Source of the DNA: Desulfobacterales bacterium
Lineage (GTDB): Bacteria > Desulfobacterota > Desulfobacteria > Desulfobacterales > Desulfobacteraceae
DNA length: 9,725 nucleotides
Assembly (NCBI GenBank): GCA_022361095.1
Contig: JAKSBO010001166.1
Location: 1 to 9,725 of the forward strand
Direction of reading: 5' to 3'
The notes under the pieces were generated by a model. It was not told the origin of the DNA. It ran no database searches and saw only the letters and a list, made by a program, of their open reading frames with translations. Position 1 is the stretch's first letter. Every line of letters starts with the position of its first letter. This document shows, piece by piece, positions 1 through 6,345 of the stretch. The position numbers and the translations under genes are program-made.

Positions 1-590
1 ATGTTTCTGGCAAGCCCGTAGCAAAGCCCGTCACAAATCTGTTTAAGGTCATAACCCTGCTGCTGGGCATGGATTAGATCGGTCTTTGCAAAGACCGCAC
101 ACCGGGTGGCGATATCCGGCCGCTGCCCGCTATTTCCAAGGGCCATGGATGATATTTTTTCCGACCCCTGAAGATTAATCCGGCCGGCCTGCTGGTCCAA
201 AAAGGCGCCTGTGCCTGCAGCGCACCCTGAATTTTGCCGCTGTCCTTTGTAATTGCCGTTGTTGTCAAACAGGCTTAGGAAAAATTTTTCTCCACCCACA
301 TGTAAAATAGCGCTGAAATTCTTATGCAGGTGACGGGCGCCGCGTATGACAGCCACCTGTTCGTCAACACGGATCGCGGCATTGACATCGGCCGGCGTTG
401 AAGCCGTTTTAGCCACATGGGTCACGGATGAAACGGCTTTATGGGCGAACATTTTTGTCAAACATGCCTTGACATCGCCATGGTGATATTCAGATGCCTT
501 ATGCAAAAGATTCGAGTTCATATCAACAATTGCAAGATGAACGGATACGGAGCCGGCATCAATACCGAGTATCGTGGGTGCTTTTTTCAT
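1..590 (-). CDS. BadF/BadG/HgdC-family ATPase (acyl-CoA dehydratase activase-like), N-terminal part
   Basis: The first 196 residues are present; the gene runs off the left edge. The family consists of ASKHA-fold ATPases that use an Fe-S cluster and ATP hydrolysis to inject a low-potential electron into 2-hydroxyacyl-CoA dehydratases or benzoyl-CoA reductases. Visible motifs are a phosphate-1-like loop, GIDAGSVSV (residues 9-17), a second glycine motif HVGGEKF (97-103), NSGCAAGTGAFLDQQA with C123 (120-135), and RCAVFAKTDLIHAQQ with C164 (163-177). C123 and C164 are the expected ligands of the [4Fe-4S] cluster at the dimer interface. The wording around C164 resembles the very large activase proteins (often over 1000 residues, with DUF2229-like regions), so much of the gene may lie outside; that is from memory of the family. 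The ATG lies 2 nt after the stop of the upstream gene, with a GAGGGAG stretch about 13 nt before it, so translation is probably coupled. The substrate enzyme cannot be named from this fragment. Confidence 0.88.
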   Translation of the reverse strand, partial: MKKAPTILGIDAGSVSVHLAIVDMNSNLLHKASEYHHGDVKACLTKMFAHKAVSSVTHVAKTASTPADVNAAIRVDEQVAVIRGARHLHKNFSAILHVGGEKFFLSLFDNNGNYKGQRQNSGCAAGTGAFLDQQAGRINLQGSEKISSMALGNSGQRPDIATRCAVFAKTDLIHAQQQGYDLKQICDGLCYGLARN

Positions 591-592
591 AT

Positions 593-1078
593 TTAAATAT
601 ACTCCCTCACTTCGTTCCAGAATGCATTGACCCCATCAAACCAGCCTTGGAGAAATTTTTTTTCATGATCAACACCACCTTGCTGTGCGTAGCGGGTCAA
701 ATCATGGGCATCGTAAAGATCTTTGAAGTATGCTTTAAAACGGCTGTGCCTGACAATTTTCTGACCGGAGGCACACGTATCATCCCAATCCAGTACGTAT
801 AATAAGTCCTGGTAATGGGCGCCCTGGGCCCAGCCAAAACCCCGCTTCCGGCCGGCATTGTAAAAATTCTTAAGCCATTGCTCCTTTTCCTGCTGCAGCC
901 GGTTTATAATCTGGGTCATGTCAAATTCTTCACTTAATTTTTTACTGAACGCCTCTTTTTTCTCAATGGCATCACTCAACGCGTCCTGGAACATTTTTGA
1001 AAGATTAAAGGAACTTCTCCATTCATTGAGTTTTTCATGAAGTCTGTCGGGTATACTCAGGGTTATTTTTTGGGTCAT
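593..1078 (-). CDS. Ribbon-helix-helix N-terminal protein of unknown function
   Basis: A 161-residue protein. Residues 1-38 fit a CopG/Arc-type ribbon-helix-helix: a short basic strand (KITLSIPDRL) followed by two helices, with the pattern expected of a dimeric DNA-binding domain. Residues about 38-75 are highly charged and probably helical or coiled coil. The rest is rich in Trp and Tyr, with a GRKRGFGWAQGAHYQDLL stretch (about 76-93) and a C-terminal amphipathic helix ending FLQGWFDGVNAFWNEV. I do not recognise a named family for this second half. The start has a weak AGGA about 9 nt upstream. It is the first gene of a two-gene unit with the BadF-family activase, 2 nt apart. This suggests either an autoregulator of the unit or a protein acting with the activase, which is inference only. 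Confidence 0.8.
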   Translation of the reverse strand: MTQKITLSIPDRLHEKLNEWRSSFNLSKMFQDALSDAIEKKEAFSKKLSEEFDMTQIINRLQQEKEQWLKNFYNAGRKRGFGWAQGAHYQDLLYVLDWDDTCASGQKIVRHSRFKAYFKDLYDAHDLTRYAQQGGVDHEKKFLQGWFDGVNAFWNEVREYI

Positions 1079-1192
1079 GATGTTTGTCCTGGATGCAAAT
1101 TTTTATAACGGCTATGGGCCGGTCTGACATATCAACTGCCAGGCTTAGCCCACAGTAGAGGTTGGAAGATTAGGGCGGCTTACCCGGACTTT

Positions 1193-1221
1193 ATTATAAA
1201 TCTTTAGATAGTACGTATTAA
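1193..1221 (-). promoter_or_regulatory. Candidate sigma-70 promoter for the ribbon-helix-helix/activase unit
   Basis: On the minus strand, TTAATA (1216-1221) is followed after 17 nt by a perfect TATAAT (1193-1198). The predicted transcript would start near 1186 and have a leader of about 108 nt before the ATG at 1078. A TTGACA at 1235-1240 lies just upstream, but with 17-nt spacing it faces only a poor -10 (TACGTA). No clear operator palindrome overlaps the promoter. Confidence 0.45.
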
Positions 1222-1306
1222 AATAATGAGCACGTGTCAAATCTTTTTGCCGGGGCAGTGGTTTTTAAATCAAGTTCATCATGTATGGAAATCGGCTTTA
1301 AACCGC

Positions 1307-1335
1307 TTGTTTTTTGAGCCAAGAACGCCTATAAG
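1307..1335 (+). promoter_or_regulatory. Candidate sigma-70 promoter for the mla operon
   Basis: TTGTTT (1307-1312) and TATAAG (1330-1335) are separated by 17 nt. The -10 matches 5 of 6 consensus positions and the -35 only 3 of 6. Transcription would begin near 1342, only a few bases before the mlaE ATG at 1345. This fits the lack of any Shine-Dalgarno sequence there and would make the mRNA leaderless or nearly so. The imperfect palindrome CGGCTTTAAACCG (1293-1305) ends just upstream of the -35 and could be an operator. Confidence 0.4.
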
Positions 1336-1344
1336 ATATAAAAT

Positions 1345-2139
1345 ATGATCAAAGCACGTATTGAAAAATTAGGCTTAACCTGCATTGACGACACCCGGTC
1401 CCTTGGTCGCATTTCGATTTTTTTCTTCCAGGGAATATGGCGGAATTTTATGCCTTTTGTTCAGGTCTCCAAGATTATGGAGCAGGTGTGGTTTATTGGT
1501 TACAAATCCATGTTTGTCATTGTTTTAACTGCCTTGTTCACTGGTATGGTACTTGGGCTTCAAGGGTACTACACCTTGGTGGATTTTGGTTCCGAGGCGA
1601 CCCTTGGATCTGCCGTTGCCATGACACTCATCCGTGAACTTGGGCCTGTGCTGTCCGCCATCATGATTACGGCCCGGGCCGGGTCGGCCATGGCTGCGGA
1701 AATTGGCGTTATGCGAATTTCAGAACAGCTTGACGCCCTTGAAACCATGGATATTCATCCGGTTCGATTCACCTTTTCTCCTCGCCTTTCAGCCTCTATT
1801 ATCAGTTTTCCGCTTTTAACCGCTCTTTTTGATGTTACAGGTATATTTGGCGGGTTTCTAACCGGTGTCGTGATGCTGGATGTCAATCAGTATATATACA
1901 TGGACAAAGTGATCCGGAGCATTGAACTTGCAGATGTTACCGGTGGATTTATTAAAGCCTTGGTGTTTGGTGCGATCGTCTCTACGATGTGCTGTTACAA
2001 AGGTTTTTATGCCCATATGTCGGGGGCCGAGACGGGACAGGGTGCTAAAAGCGTATCCCTGGCCACCACGAATGCGGTTGTCAATTCCTGTATCCTTATT
2101 CTGGTTTCCGATTATATCATCACCTCTTTTCTGGTTTAA
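1345..2139 (+). CDS. mlaE: MlaE: permease of the phospholipid (Mla) ABC transporter
   Basis: Inner-membrane permease subunit of the MlaFEDB-type complex, which moves phospholipids between the inner membrane and the periplasm to keep outer-membrane lipid asymmetry. The 264-residue length is normal for the family. The N-terminus (about 1-45) fits the amphipathic interfacial helix, followed by five or so hydrophobic helices. The family signature is clear: ITARAGSAMAAEIGVMRI (about 107-124) then SEQLDALETMDIHPV, matching the conserved ARAGSAxAAELG and EQxDALxxMxxxPV elements that contact the ATPase. The ATG at 1345 is preferred because it gives the full N-terminal helix, though it has no Shine-Dalgarno. 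The stop is 2 nt before mlaF. It is probably the first gene of mlaEFDA. Permeases of this family have also been called YrbE or Ttg2B. Confidence 0.95.
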   Translation: MIKARIEKLGLTCIDDTRSLGRISIFFFQGIWRNFMPFVQVSKIMEQVWFIGYKSMFVIVLTALFTGMVLGLQGYYTLVDFGSEATLGSAVAMTLIRELGPVLSAIMITARAGSAMAAEIGVMRISEQLDALETMDIHPVRFTFSPRLSASIISFPLLTALFDVTGIFGGFLTGVVMLDVNQYIYMDKVIRSIELADVTGGFIKALVFGAIVSTMCCYKGFYAHMSGAETGQGAKSVSLATTNAVVNSCILILVSDYIITSFLV

Positions 2140-2141
2140 TT

Positions 2142-2882
2142 ATGGATCAGCCTTTCATTGAATTGATAGATCTTCACAAAAATTTTTCCGGCAATAATGT
2201 GCTTGACGGGGTCAATCTTTCCATTGAAAAAGGCCTGGTGACCTGTGTTATCGGAAAAAGCGGCACCGGTAAATCCGTGTTGCTCAAGCATATCATCGGA
2301 CTTATGCAGCCGGAAACAGGTCAGGTCTGTGTGGATGGTATGCCCACAAATAAAATGGATTATATTCAGAAACACCGATTTCACAAGCAGATATCTTATA
2401 TGTTCCAGGATAATGCCCTGTTTGATTTTTTAACGGTGTGGGAAAACATTGCTTTGCCGCTCACCGAGAAAAAAAAGATACCCATGGATCAAATTCGCCG
2501 GCGGGTAAGGGAAAAAATGATTGCCTTGGAGATCATCGATCATGAAAGTAAATATCCCGCCCAGTTATCAGGCGGCATCAGAAAACGTGTGGCCCTTGCC
2601 CGGGCTCTGATTACCGAGCCTGTTGCCGTACTTTTTGATGAACCTACGTCCGGGCTTGATCCGGTGAGAAGGAACAGTGTTCATGCCATGATTTCCACAT
2701 ACCAGAAGGAATTTGGCTTTACTGCTGTTATTGTCAGCCACGATATCCCGCAGATTTTTACCATATCACAGCGTGTGGCCATGCTTGACCAGGGTAAGAT
2801 TATTTATTTTGGAAACAGTGATGGGATTTTTCAGACTGATAATGAGGTCGTAAAGGCTTTTATATCAGGAAAAGGACCCTGA
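2142..2882 (+). CDS. mlaF: MlaF: ATPase of the phospholipid (Mla) ABC transporter
   Basis: A 246-residue cytoplasmic ABC ATPase that powers MlaE. All core motifs are intact: Walker A GKSGTGKS (38-45), Q-loop Q89, signature LSGGIRKR (142-149), Walker B AVLFDE (162-167), D-loop SGLDP, and switch histidine H200 in SHD. The basic LSGGxRKR signature followed by VALARAL is typical of the MlaF/Ttg2A group and separates it from amino-acid or lipoprotein exporters. The start lies 2 nt after the mlaE stop with no good Shine-Dalgarno, so it probably depends on translational coupling. In E. coli the ATPase is stabilised by the STAS protein MlaB; no mlaB is present here. Confidence 0.95.
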   Translation: MDQPFIELIDLHKNFSGNNVLDGVNLSIEKGLVTCVIGKSGTGKSVLLKHIIGLMQPETGQVCVDGMPTNKMDYIQKHRFHKQISYMFQDNALFDFLTVWENIALPLTEKKKIPMDQIRRRVREKMIALEIIDHESKYPAQLSGGIRKRVALARALITEPVAVLFDEPTSGLDPVRRNSVHAMISTYQKEFGFTAVIVSHDIPQIFTISQRVAMLDQGKIIYFGNSDGIFQTDNEVVKAFISGKGP

Positions 2883-2908
2883 TACATAAAAAAATTGAGG
2901 ACAGATTC

Positions 2909-3358
2909 ATGAGACAAACAAATAAGGAATTTTATGTAGGTGTCTTTATCATTATCGGTATTGTGTGTGCGGGGTATCTTACGATTGTCTTAGGTGGTGT
3001 CCCGATGTTCAGCCCAAAGGGGTATACGCTGTATGCATATTTTTCCTCTGTAAGCGGTTTGAAAGACGGTGCCAGCATTGAGATGGCCGGTGTTGAGATC
3101 GGCAATGTCTCTGGTATCATGCTCGACAAAGAGCGGCTGGAGGCAAAGGTCAATCTGAGGATCAACCAGGGAATACAACTCAGTGAAGACAGCATTGCTT
3201 CTATTAAAACCGCAGGCATTATCGGCGAAAAATTTGTTTCCATCTCCCCGGGGGGATCTGATATCATGCTTGAAGATAAAGAAGCGGTTAGTAATACCGA
3301 ATCTGCCCTGGATGTGGAATCATTGGTCAGAAAATTCATTTTTAAAGATAATGATTGA
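2909..3358 (+). CDS. mlaD: MlaD: MCE-domain lipid-binding subunit
   Basis: A 149-residue inner-membrane-anchored periplasmic protein. Residues about 8-28 form one hydrophobic segment, and a single MCE domain spans about 39-115 (from YTLYAYF to VSISPG), including the VEIGNVSGI and TAGIIGEKFVSI stretches diagnostic of the family. In E. coli, MlaD forms a hexameric ring with a central hydrophobic pore and receives lipid from MlaC. The C-terminal segment SALDVESLVRKFIF matches the position of the pore-lining helix of E. coli MlaD. The extra hydrophilic tail of that 183-residue protein is absent, so this is a compact but complete version. GAGGA (2897-2901) lies 7 nt before the ATG. It follows mlaF by 26 nt in the same operon. 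Confidence 0.93.
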   Translation: MRQTNKEFYVGVFIIIGIVCAGYLTIVLGGVPMFSPKGYTLYAYFSSVSGLKDGASIEMAGVEIGNVSGIMLDKERLEAKVNLRINQGIQLSEDSIASIKTAGIIGEKFVSISPGGSDIMLEDKEAVSNTESALDVESLVRKFIFKDND

Positions 3359-3377
3359 GTCATCAATAATTAAACCC

Positions 3378-3384
3378 GGAGGAG
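3378..3384 (+). promoter_or_regulatory. Ribosome binding site that fixes the mlaA start
   Basis: GGAGGAG sits 8 nt upstream of the ATG at 3393 and is the strongest Shine-Dalgarno in the operon. The same frame stays open upstream to 3183, but that part overlaps mlaD in another frame and would put about 70 unrelated residues in front of the signal peptide. The site therefore decides for 3393. Confidence 0.85.
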
Positions 3385-3392
3385 AAATATCT

Positions 3393-4235
3393 ATGAAATT
3401 TTATTCTGTCCTTATTGTTATGATCCTCACATTGATCACCGGGACGGCCGTTGCCGGCACCACCGCAGGTCAAACCGGACAGACACCGCCTTCCCAAGGC
3501 GCAGATCCAGACATTCATCCGTCAGATGCGGCAGAGGATGACGCATTTGAAACCGATATTTTTAAGGAAGGGCAGGCAGATCAGAGCAACCATGCCATGA
3601 TCGCAGATCCCCTTGAGGGATTGAACCGGGCTGTATTCGTTTTTAACGATAAACTGTACATGTATGGCCTGAAACCAGTTGCAAAGGGGTATACCCGGGT
3701 TGTTCCCCTTGTTGCCCGCAAAGGGATTAAAAATTTTTTTAACAACCTGTTTTTTCCAATCCGATTTGCCAATAATCTGCTTCAGGGTAAGGGCGAAGCC
3801 GCAGGTATGGAATTCTCCGCGTTTTTTATCAATACAACCCTTGGCTTTGGCGGATTCAATAATTTTGCCCAGAAATATGTGGATATTCAGCTCCAAGAAG
3901 AGGACTTTGGGCAGACCCTCGGCGCATACGGCATTGGTAGCGGCCCTTATCTGGTGCTGCCGGTTTTGGGCCCCAGTTCCTTAAGAGGAATTGCAGGCCG
4001 GGCCGGGGACTGGTTTGCCAATCCCATCAATTATGCTCAGCCCTGGGAGTTGTACTGGGGGGCTTGGGGGCTTGAAAAGGTCAGTTGGACATCATTTTTT
4101 ATCGAAGATTATGAAGCGTTCAAGAAAGCTTCAATAGATCCTTACACCGCCATACGTAACGCCTACATTCAAAACCGTAATGCGCTTGTCAATGATGAAA
4201 CCGGTGCGCGAAAATTAAAGAACAGTAAGGAATAA
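3393..4235 (+). CDS. mlaA: MlaA (VacJ family): outer-membrane phospholipid-removing protein
   Basis: A 280-residue protein of the MlaA/VacJ family. In E. coli, MlaA is a ring-shaped protein in the inner leaflet of the outer membrane that takes up mislocalised phospholipids and hands them to MlaC. Here a hydrophobic signal peptide covers residues 1-21, with a type I cleavage site after AVA. There is no lipobox cysteine, so unlike E. coli MlaA it is probably not lipid-anchored. A low-complexity acidic linker (about 22-68) precedes the domain, which opens with DPLEGLNRAVFVFND (72-86). Later come FFINTTLGFGGFNNFA and GQTLGAYGIGSGPYLVLP, both matching conserved family blocks. Gene order places it in the mla operon, 34 nt after mlaD. 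The operon ends here, facing the convergent amidase gene 59 nt away. Confidence 0.93.
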   Translation: MKFYSVLIVMILTLITGTAVAGTTAGQTGQTPPSQGADPDIHPSDAAEDDAFETDIFKEGQADQSNHAMIADPLEGLNRAVFVFNDKLYMYGLKPVAKGYTRVVPLVARKGIKNFFNNLFFPIRFANNLLQGKGEAAGMEFSAFFINTTLGFGGFNNFAQKYVDIQLQEEDFGQTLGAYGIGSGPYLVLPVLGPSSLRGIAGRAGDWFANPINYAQPWELYWGAWGLEKVSWTSFFIEDYEAFKKASIDPYTAIRNAYIQNRNALVNDETGARKLKNSKE

Positions 4236-4294
4236 AACGAAAAAATCCCTTTTGGGTTGACTGTCTCAGGGGCTCAGGAGAAAATAACTTTTTC

Positions 4295-5098
4295 TTATCC
4301 ATCAATGAGGTTTGCGCGTCGGTTTGGAAGAAAATACCTCATTTTATGGGTGCGGATGTGTTTAAGCAGCGATGTGTCCAGCTCATGGGTGTCCATTTTA
4401 TTTTCGTTTGCAATGCTTTCTCCTGCCAAAAACCCATCAGGGCCGAACATCATTGAAATCCCGGGGAACTTAAGTCCTGCATTATTGTCGCCAACCTGGT
4501 TGACGGCTGCCACAAATACTGCATTATCAAAAGCCCGGGCCGTTAAATGACGCTTCCAGGATGCGCTTTTTTCTTCAGGGGTGCCCCTTGGTGATGCATG
4601 GGGGAAAAAAAATATATCCGCCTTTTTTAATGCCATGGCCGTTGACAATTCCGGGAAATGGGCATCGTAACAAAGCTGGATTCCAAAATGAACCCCTTTG
4701 AATTTAAATATCTTTGCTTCATCTCCACTGGTGAAATAAGGTGCCTCAAATGGGGATAGGTGGATTTTTCTATACCTGTCCACAGGTTGATCCGGGCGGA
4801 ACACCAGGTGTGTGGCATAGATTTTTCCAAAAGCACCCTGTTCAACAAGCCCGGCTAATATGGCGATGTTGTGTTTTTGTGAAAGCCGGTTGAGTTCATC
4901 CATCCATCCTGAATCAACGGTAACGGCATTGCTTAAATCTGCCGGAGAATAACCTGTCAGGTTCATTTCGGGGAATACGACAAAATCAGCCTTTTGCCGT
5001 GCTGCATCGCAAATATGTTTGATCGTTCCGGCAAGATTATGGGCAAACCGGTTCACGGGGCAATTTTGGGTGACCAGGGCCACACGAATGTTTTGCAT
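4295..5098 (-). CDS. Nitrilase-superfamily carbon-nitrogen hydrolase
   Basis: A 267-residue cytoplasmic amidase of the nitrilase superfamily, close to the usual length for a single-domain member. The Glu-Lys-Cys catalytic set is visible: E44 in FPEMNLTGY, K111 in YRKIHLSPFE, and C143 in QLCYDAHFPE, with E118 as the likely second conserved glutamate. Members hydrolyse omega-amides, N-carbamoyl compounds or amidines through a cysteine thioester. The sequence has general similarity to N-carbamoylputrescine amidases and to the glutaminase domain of NAD synthetase, but no synthetase domain follows, so the substrate is unassigned. It lies 102 nt downstream of ahbA on the same strand. The Shine-Dalgarno is weak. 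An imperfect hairpin between the two genes (5164-5188) has no T-tract, so read-through from ahbA is possible. Confidence 0.88.
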   Translation of the reverse strand: MQNIRVALVTQNCPVNRFAHNLAGTIKHICDAARQKADFVVFPEMNLTGYSPADLSNAVTVDSGWMDELNRLSQKHNIAILAGLVEQGAFGKIYATHLVFRPDQPVDRYRKIHLSPFEAPYFTSGDEAKIFKFKGVHFGIQLCYDAHFPELSTAMALKKADIFFFPHASPRGTPEEKSASWKRHLTARAFDNAVFVAAVNQVGDNNAGLKFPGISMMFGPDGFLAGESIANENKMDTHELDTSLLKHIRTHKMRYFLPNRRANLIDG

Positions 5099-5163
5099 GA
5101 TGACACCAGTTCTTTTTTAAGAAAGTCTCAATTGGCTTGTTAAAGACGTTCTTGCTTTGTTGC

Positions 5164-5188
5164 GGACTGAGCCCTAAGTGATCAGCCC
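5164..5188 (-). other. Hairpin between ahbA and the amidase gene
   Basis: The arms TCAGCCC (5182-5188) and GGACTGA (5164-5170) form a 7-bp stem in minus-strand RNA (one G-U pair) with an 11-nt loop, 13 nt after the ahbA stop. No T-run follows, so it is not a good intrinsic terminator. It might stabilise a 3' end or be incidental. Confidence 0.25.
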
Positions 5189-5200
5189 ATAGTAAATGGT

Positions 5201-5653
5201 TCAGACTTTAAAATTAGCCGCGATTTTAAATACACGGGTGGCCGGTAAATTGAGGATTTCGGACACCCCGGTTTTTTGTGAAATATTTTCAAGGTTTTCT
5301 TTAATTTTTTGAACTGATGGTGCAATAAATGTGAACCAGATATTGTACTGATGATCCCTTTTATAATTATGGGTAACGCCGTTGAAGCTGTTAACGGTCT
5401 GGGTGAACAGTTCAATTTTATCAGGGGTCACCCGGGCCGCGCACAGGGTGGAGTAAAACCCCAAGCGGTCAGGGCTGAAATTTCCGCCGATCCTGCGGAT
5501 AATCATCTCTTGTTTCAGCAGCGCGATTTCATCAATGAGCTGATCTTCACTCAGCCCCAGTTCCTCGGCCAGAACTTTGTACGGTCTTGGGTGAACCGGG
5601 AAATCGGCCTGTATCCTATTCAGTATGGTTTTTCTTGTCTGGTTTTCTATCAT
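5201..5653 (-). CDS. ahbA: Siroheme decarboxylase subunit, AhbA-like (AsnC/Lrp fold)
   Basis: A 150-residue protein often auto-annotated as an AsnC/Lrp regulator. Residues 1-54 form the winged-helix part, and the rest is the ferredoxin-like AsnC domain. IRRIGGNFSPDRLGFYSTL (52-70) and GVTHNYKRDHQYNIWFTF (92-109) are hallmarks of the AhbA/AhbB/NirD-L-G-H family. That family removes two acetate side-chain carboxyls from siroheme to give 12,18-didecarboxysiroheme. H95 and R99/H101 fall in the segment expected to contact the substrate. The LGFYSTL and NIWFTF forms fit the AhbA side better than the AhbB side, but this is from memory of the family. AhbA normally works with AhbB, which is not here. 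Sulfate reducers use this route to make heme and also need siroheme for DsrAB. Next to dsrC, a metabolic role is more likely than gene regulation. The Shine-Dalgarno is poor. Confidence 0.82.
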   Translation of the reverse strand: MIENQTRKTILNRIQADFPVHPRPYKVLAEELGLSEDQLIDEIALLKQEMIIRRIGGNFSPDRLGFYSTLCAARVTPDKIELFTQTVNSFNGVTHNYKRDHQYNIWFTFIAPSVQKIKENLENISQKTGVSEILNLPATRVFKIAANFKV

Positions 5654-5694
5654 CTGATCAAAAATGTTCCAAATTTATAAATATTTGTTTGTTT

Positions 5695-5716
5695 TGGTAC
5701 ATGGGTGACAGTACCA
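5695..5716. repeat. Short inverted repeat upstream of ahbA
   Basis: TGGTAC (5695-5700) and GTACCA (5711-5716) are perfect 6-nt arms with a 10-nt spacer. A further GTACC follows at 5717-5721. The element is 42-63 nt upstream of the ahbA ATG, where an operator or activator site would sit. I could not identify a regulator. Confidence 0.3.
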
Positions 5717-5814
5717 GTACCTTGGGTTTGCCTGTTTAGAGCTGCGCAACATACTAATATCGTATGAACCGTCCCAAATAAGCAGGTATTGGGGGTGGTG
5801 GCCGGCCATTTACG

Positions 5815-5854
5815 AAAAACAAAGGCCCTGTTTAGTTTAATAAACAGGGCCTTT
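5815..5854 (-). terminator. Intrinsic terminator of dsrC
   Basis: A perfect 14-bp stem, with arms 5841-5854 and 5821-5834 and a 6-nt loop. On the minus strand it is followed by a T-rich tract (5815-5819 read as T5, with a further T3 at the stem foot). It lies 33 nt after the dsrC stop, consistent with a highly expressed single-gene transcript. On the plus strand it has only a T4 end and no gene upstream to serve. Confidence 0.9.
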
Positions 5855-5858
5855 TCAG

Positions 5859-5877
5859 TTTAAGTTAAAAACTTAAA
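5859..5877. repeat. AT-rich hairpin between the dsrC stop and its terminator
   Basis: TTTAAGTT (5859-5866) and AACTTAAA (5870-5877) form a perfect 8-bp, low-GC stem with a 3-nt loop. It sits directly before the strong terminator stem. It may be incidental or add 3'-end stability; it is too AT-rich to terminate alone. Confidence 0.4.
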
Positions 5878-5887
5878 ATATTTTTAA

Positions 5888-6205
5888 CTATACACAACCG
5901 GTCGGTTTCGGAAGGCCGGCCATTTTGCAGGCGCCTTTACCAGGTCCGGAGGGGAACAGTTCATAAATGTGTTTCAGTTTGAATTTGGTGAGTTTGGAGA
6001 GAACACGAACCATGGGAGCAATACCGTTTTTCTCATAGTAGTCCTGGAGAACTTTAACAAGCTGCCAGTGTTCGTCAGTCATCTCTTCGATGCCTTCCTG
6101 ACCTTTTACGTACTCAACCCACTCTTCATTGTACATATTGTAATCAAGAAGAAATCCGTCTTCATCTATTTCGAATGTTTTACCGTTGAACTCAAGTGTT
6201 GCCAT
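5888..6205 (-). CDS. dsrC: DsrC: sulfite reductase sulfur-carrier protein
   Basis: A 105-residue cytoplasmic protein of the DsrC/TusE family. In sulfate reducers, DsrC is the co-substrate of dissimilatory sulfite reductase DsrAB: it leaves as a trisulfide bridging its two C-terminal cysteines and is reduced by the DsrMKJOP membrane complex. Both cysteines are present in the flexible arm (GACKMAGLPKPTGCV): C93 and the penultimate C104, 11 residues apart. This marks it as a true DsrC and not a TusE-only paralogue, which keeps just the last cysteine. The conserved MYNEEWVEY, EHWQLVKVLQDYY and FPSGPGKGACK blocks are intact. A textbook AGGAGG (6215-6220) lies 9 nt before the ATG. It has its own terminator and upstream promoters, so it is probably monocistronic, as dsrC often is away from dsrAB. 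Confidence 0.96.
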   Translation of the reverse strand: MATLEFNGKTFEIDEDGFLLDYNMYNEEWVEYVKGQEGIEEMTDEHWQLVKVLQDYYEKNGIAPMVRVLSKLTKFKLKHIYELFPSGPGKGACKMAGLPKPTGCV

Positions 6206-6305
6206 TTAATCAATCCTCCTAAAAAAGTTTGTTATAACTGCTAGTTTAACCTATCTTAAGACAAACCGTCTTCACTATCAAAGTCACCATTACAATTGAA
6301 GACAT

Positions 6306-6334
6306 ACCTTATCTCAGCATTGTATCCTTGTCAA
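6306..6334 (-). promoter_or_regulatory. Candidate sigma-70 promoter of dsrC (proximal)
   Basis: A perfect TTGACA (6329-6334) and TAAGGT (6306-6311) are separated by 17 nt. Transcription would start near 6299, giving a leader of about 94 nt that contains the strong Shine-Dalgarno. This is the best single candidate for the main dsrC promoter. Confidence 0.55.
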
Positions 6335-6345
6335 TAAAGAATAGC

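Noticed and set aside
494..802. Plus-strand frame of 102 codons across the activase start and ribbon-helix-helix gene
   Set aside because: It lies opposite two recognisable coding regions and its translation shows no domain.
2932..3366. 144-codon open frame on the minus strand across mlaD
   Set aside because: It is antisense to a well-supported MCE-domain gene, its product is low-complexity Ser/Pro/Thr-rich, and it resembles no family.
3183..3392. Upstream in-frame extension of mlaA giving a 350-residue protein
   Set aside because: It overlaps mlaD in another frame, has no signal-like sequence, and a strong Shine-Dalgarno plus signal peptide mark 3393 as the start.
4236..4294. Terminator between the convergent mlaA and amidase genes
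   Set aside because: On the minus strand CCC-AAAA-GGG precedes T6 (about 4241-4256), but the stem is only 3 bp. An A/T-only hairpin nearby is equally weak, so neither is called.
5201..5653. AsnC/Lrp transcriptional regulator as the function of this gene
   Set aside because: The GVTHNY and YNIWFTF segments are specific to the siroheme decarboxylase branch of the fold.
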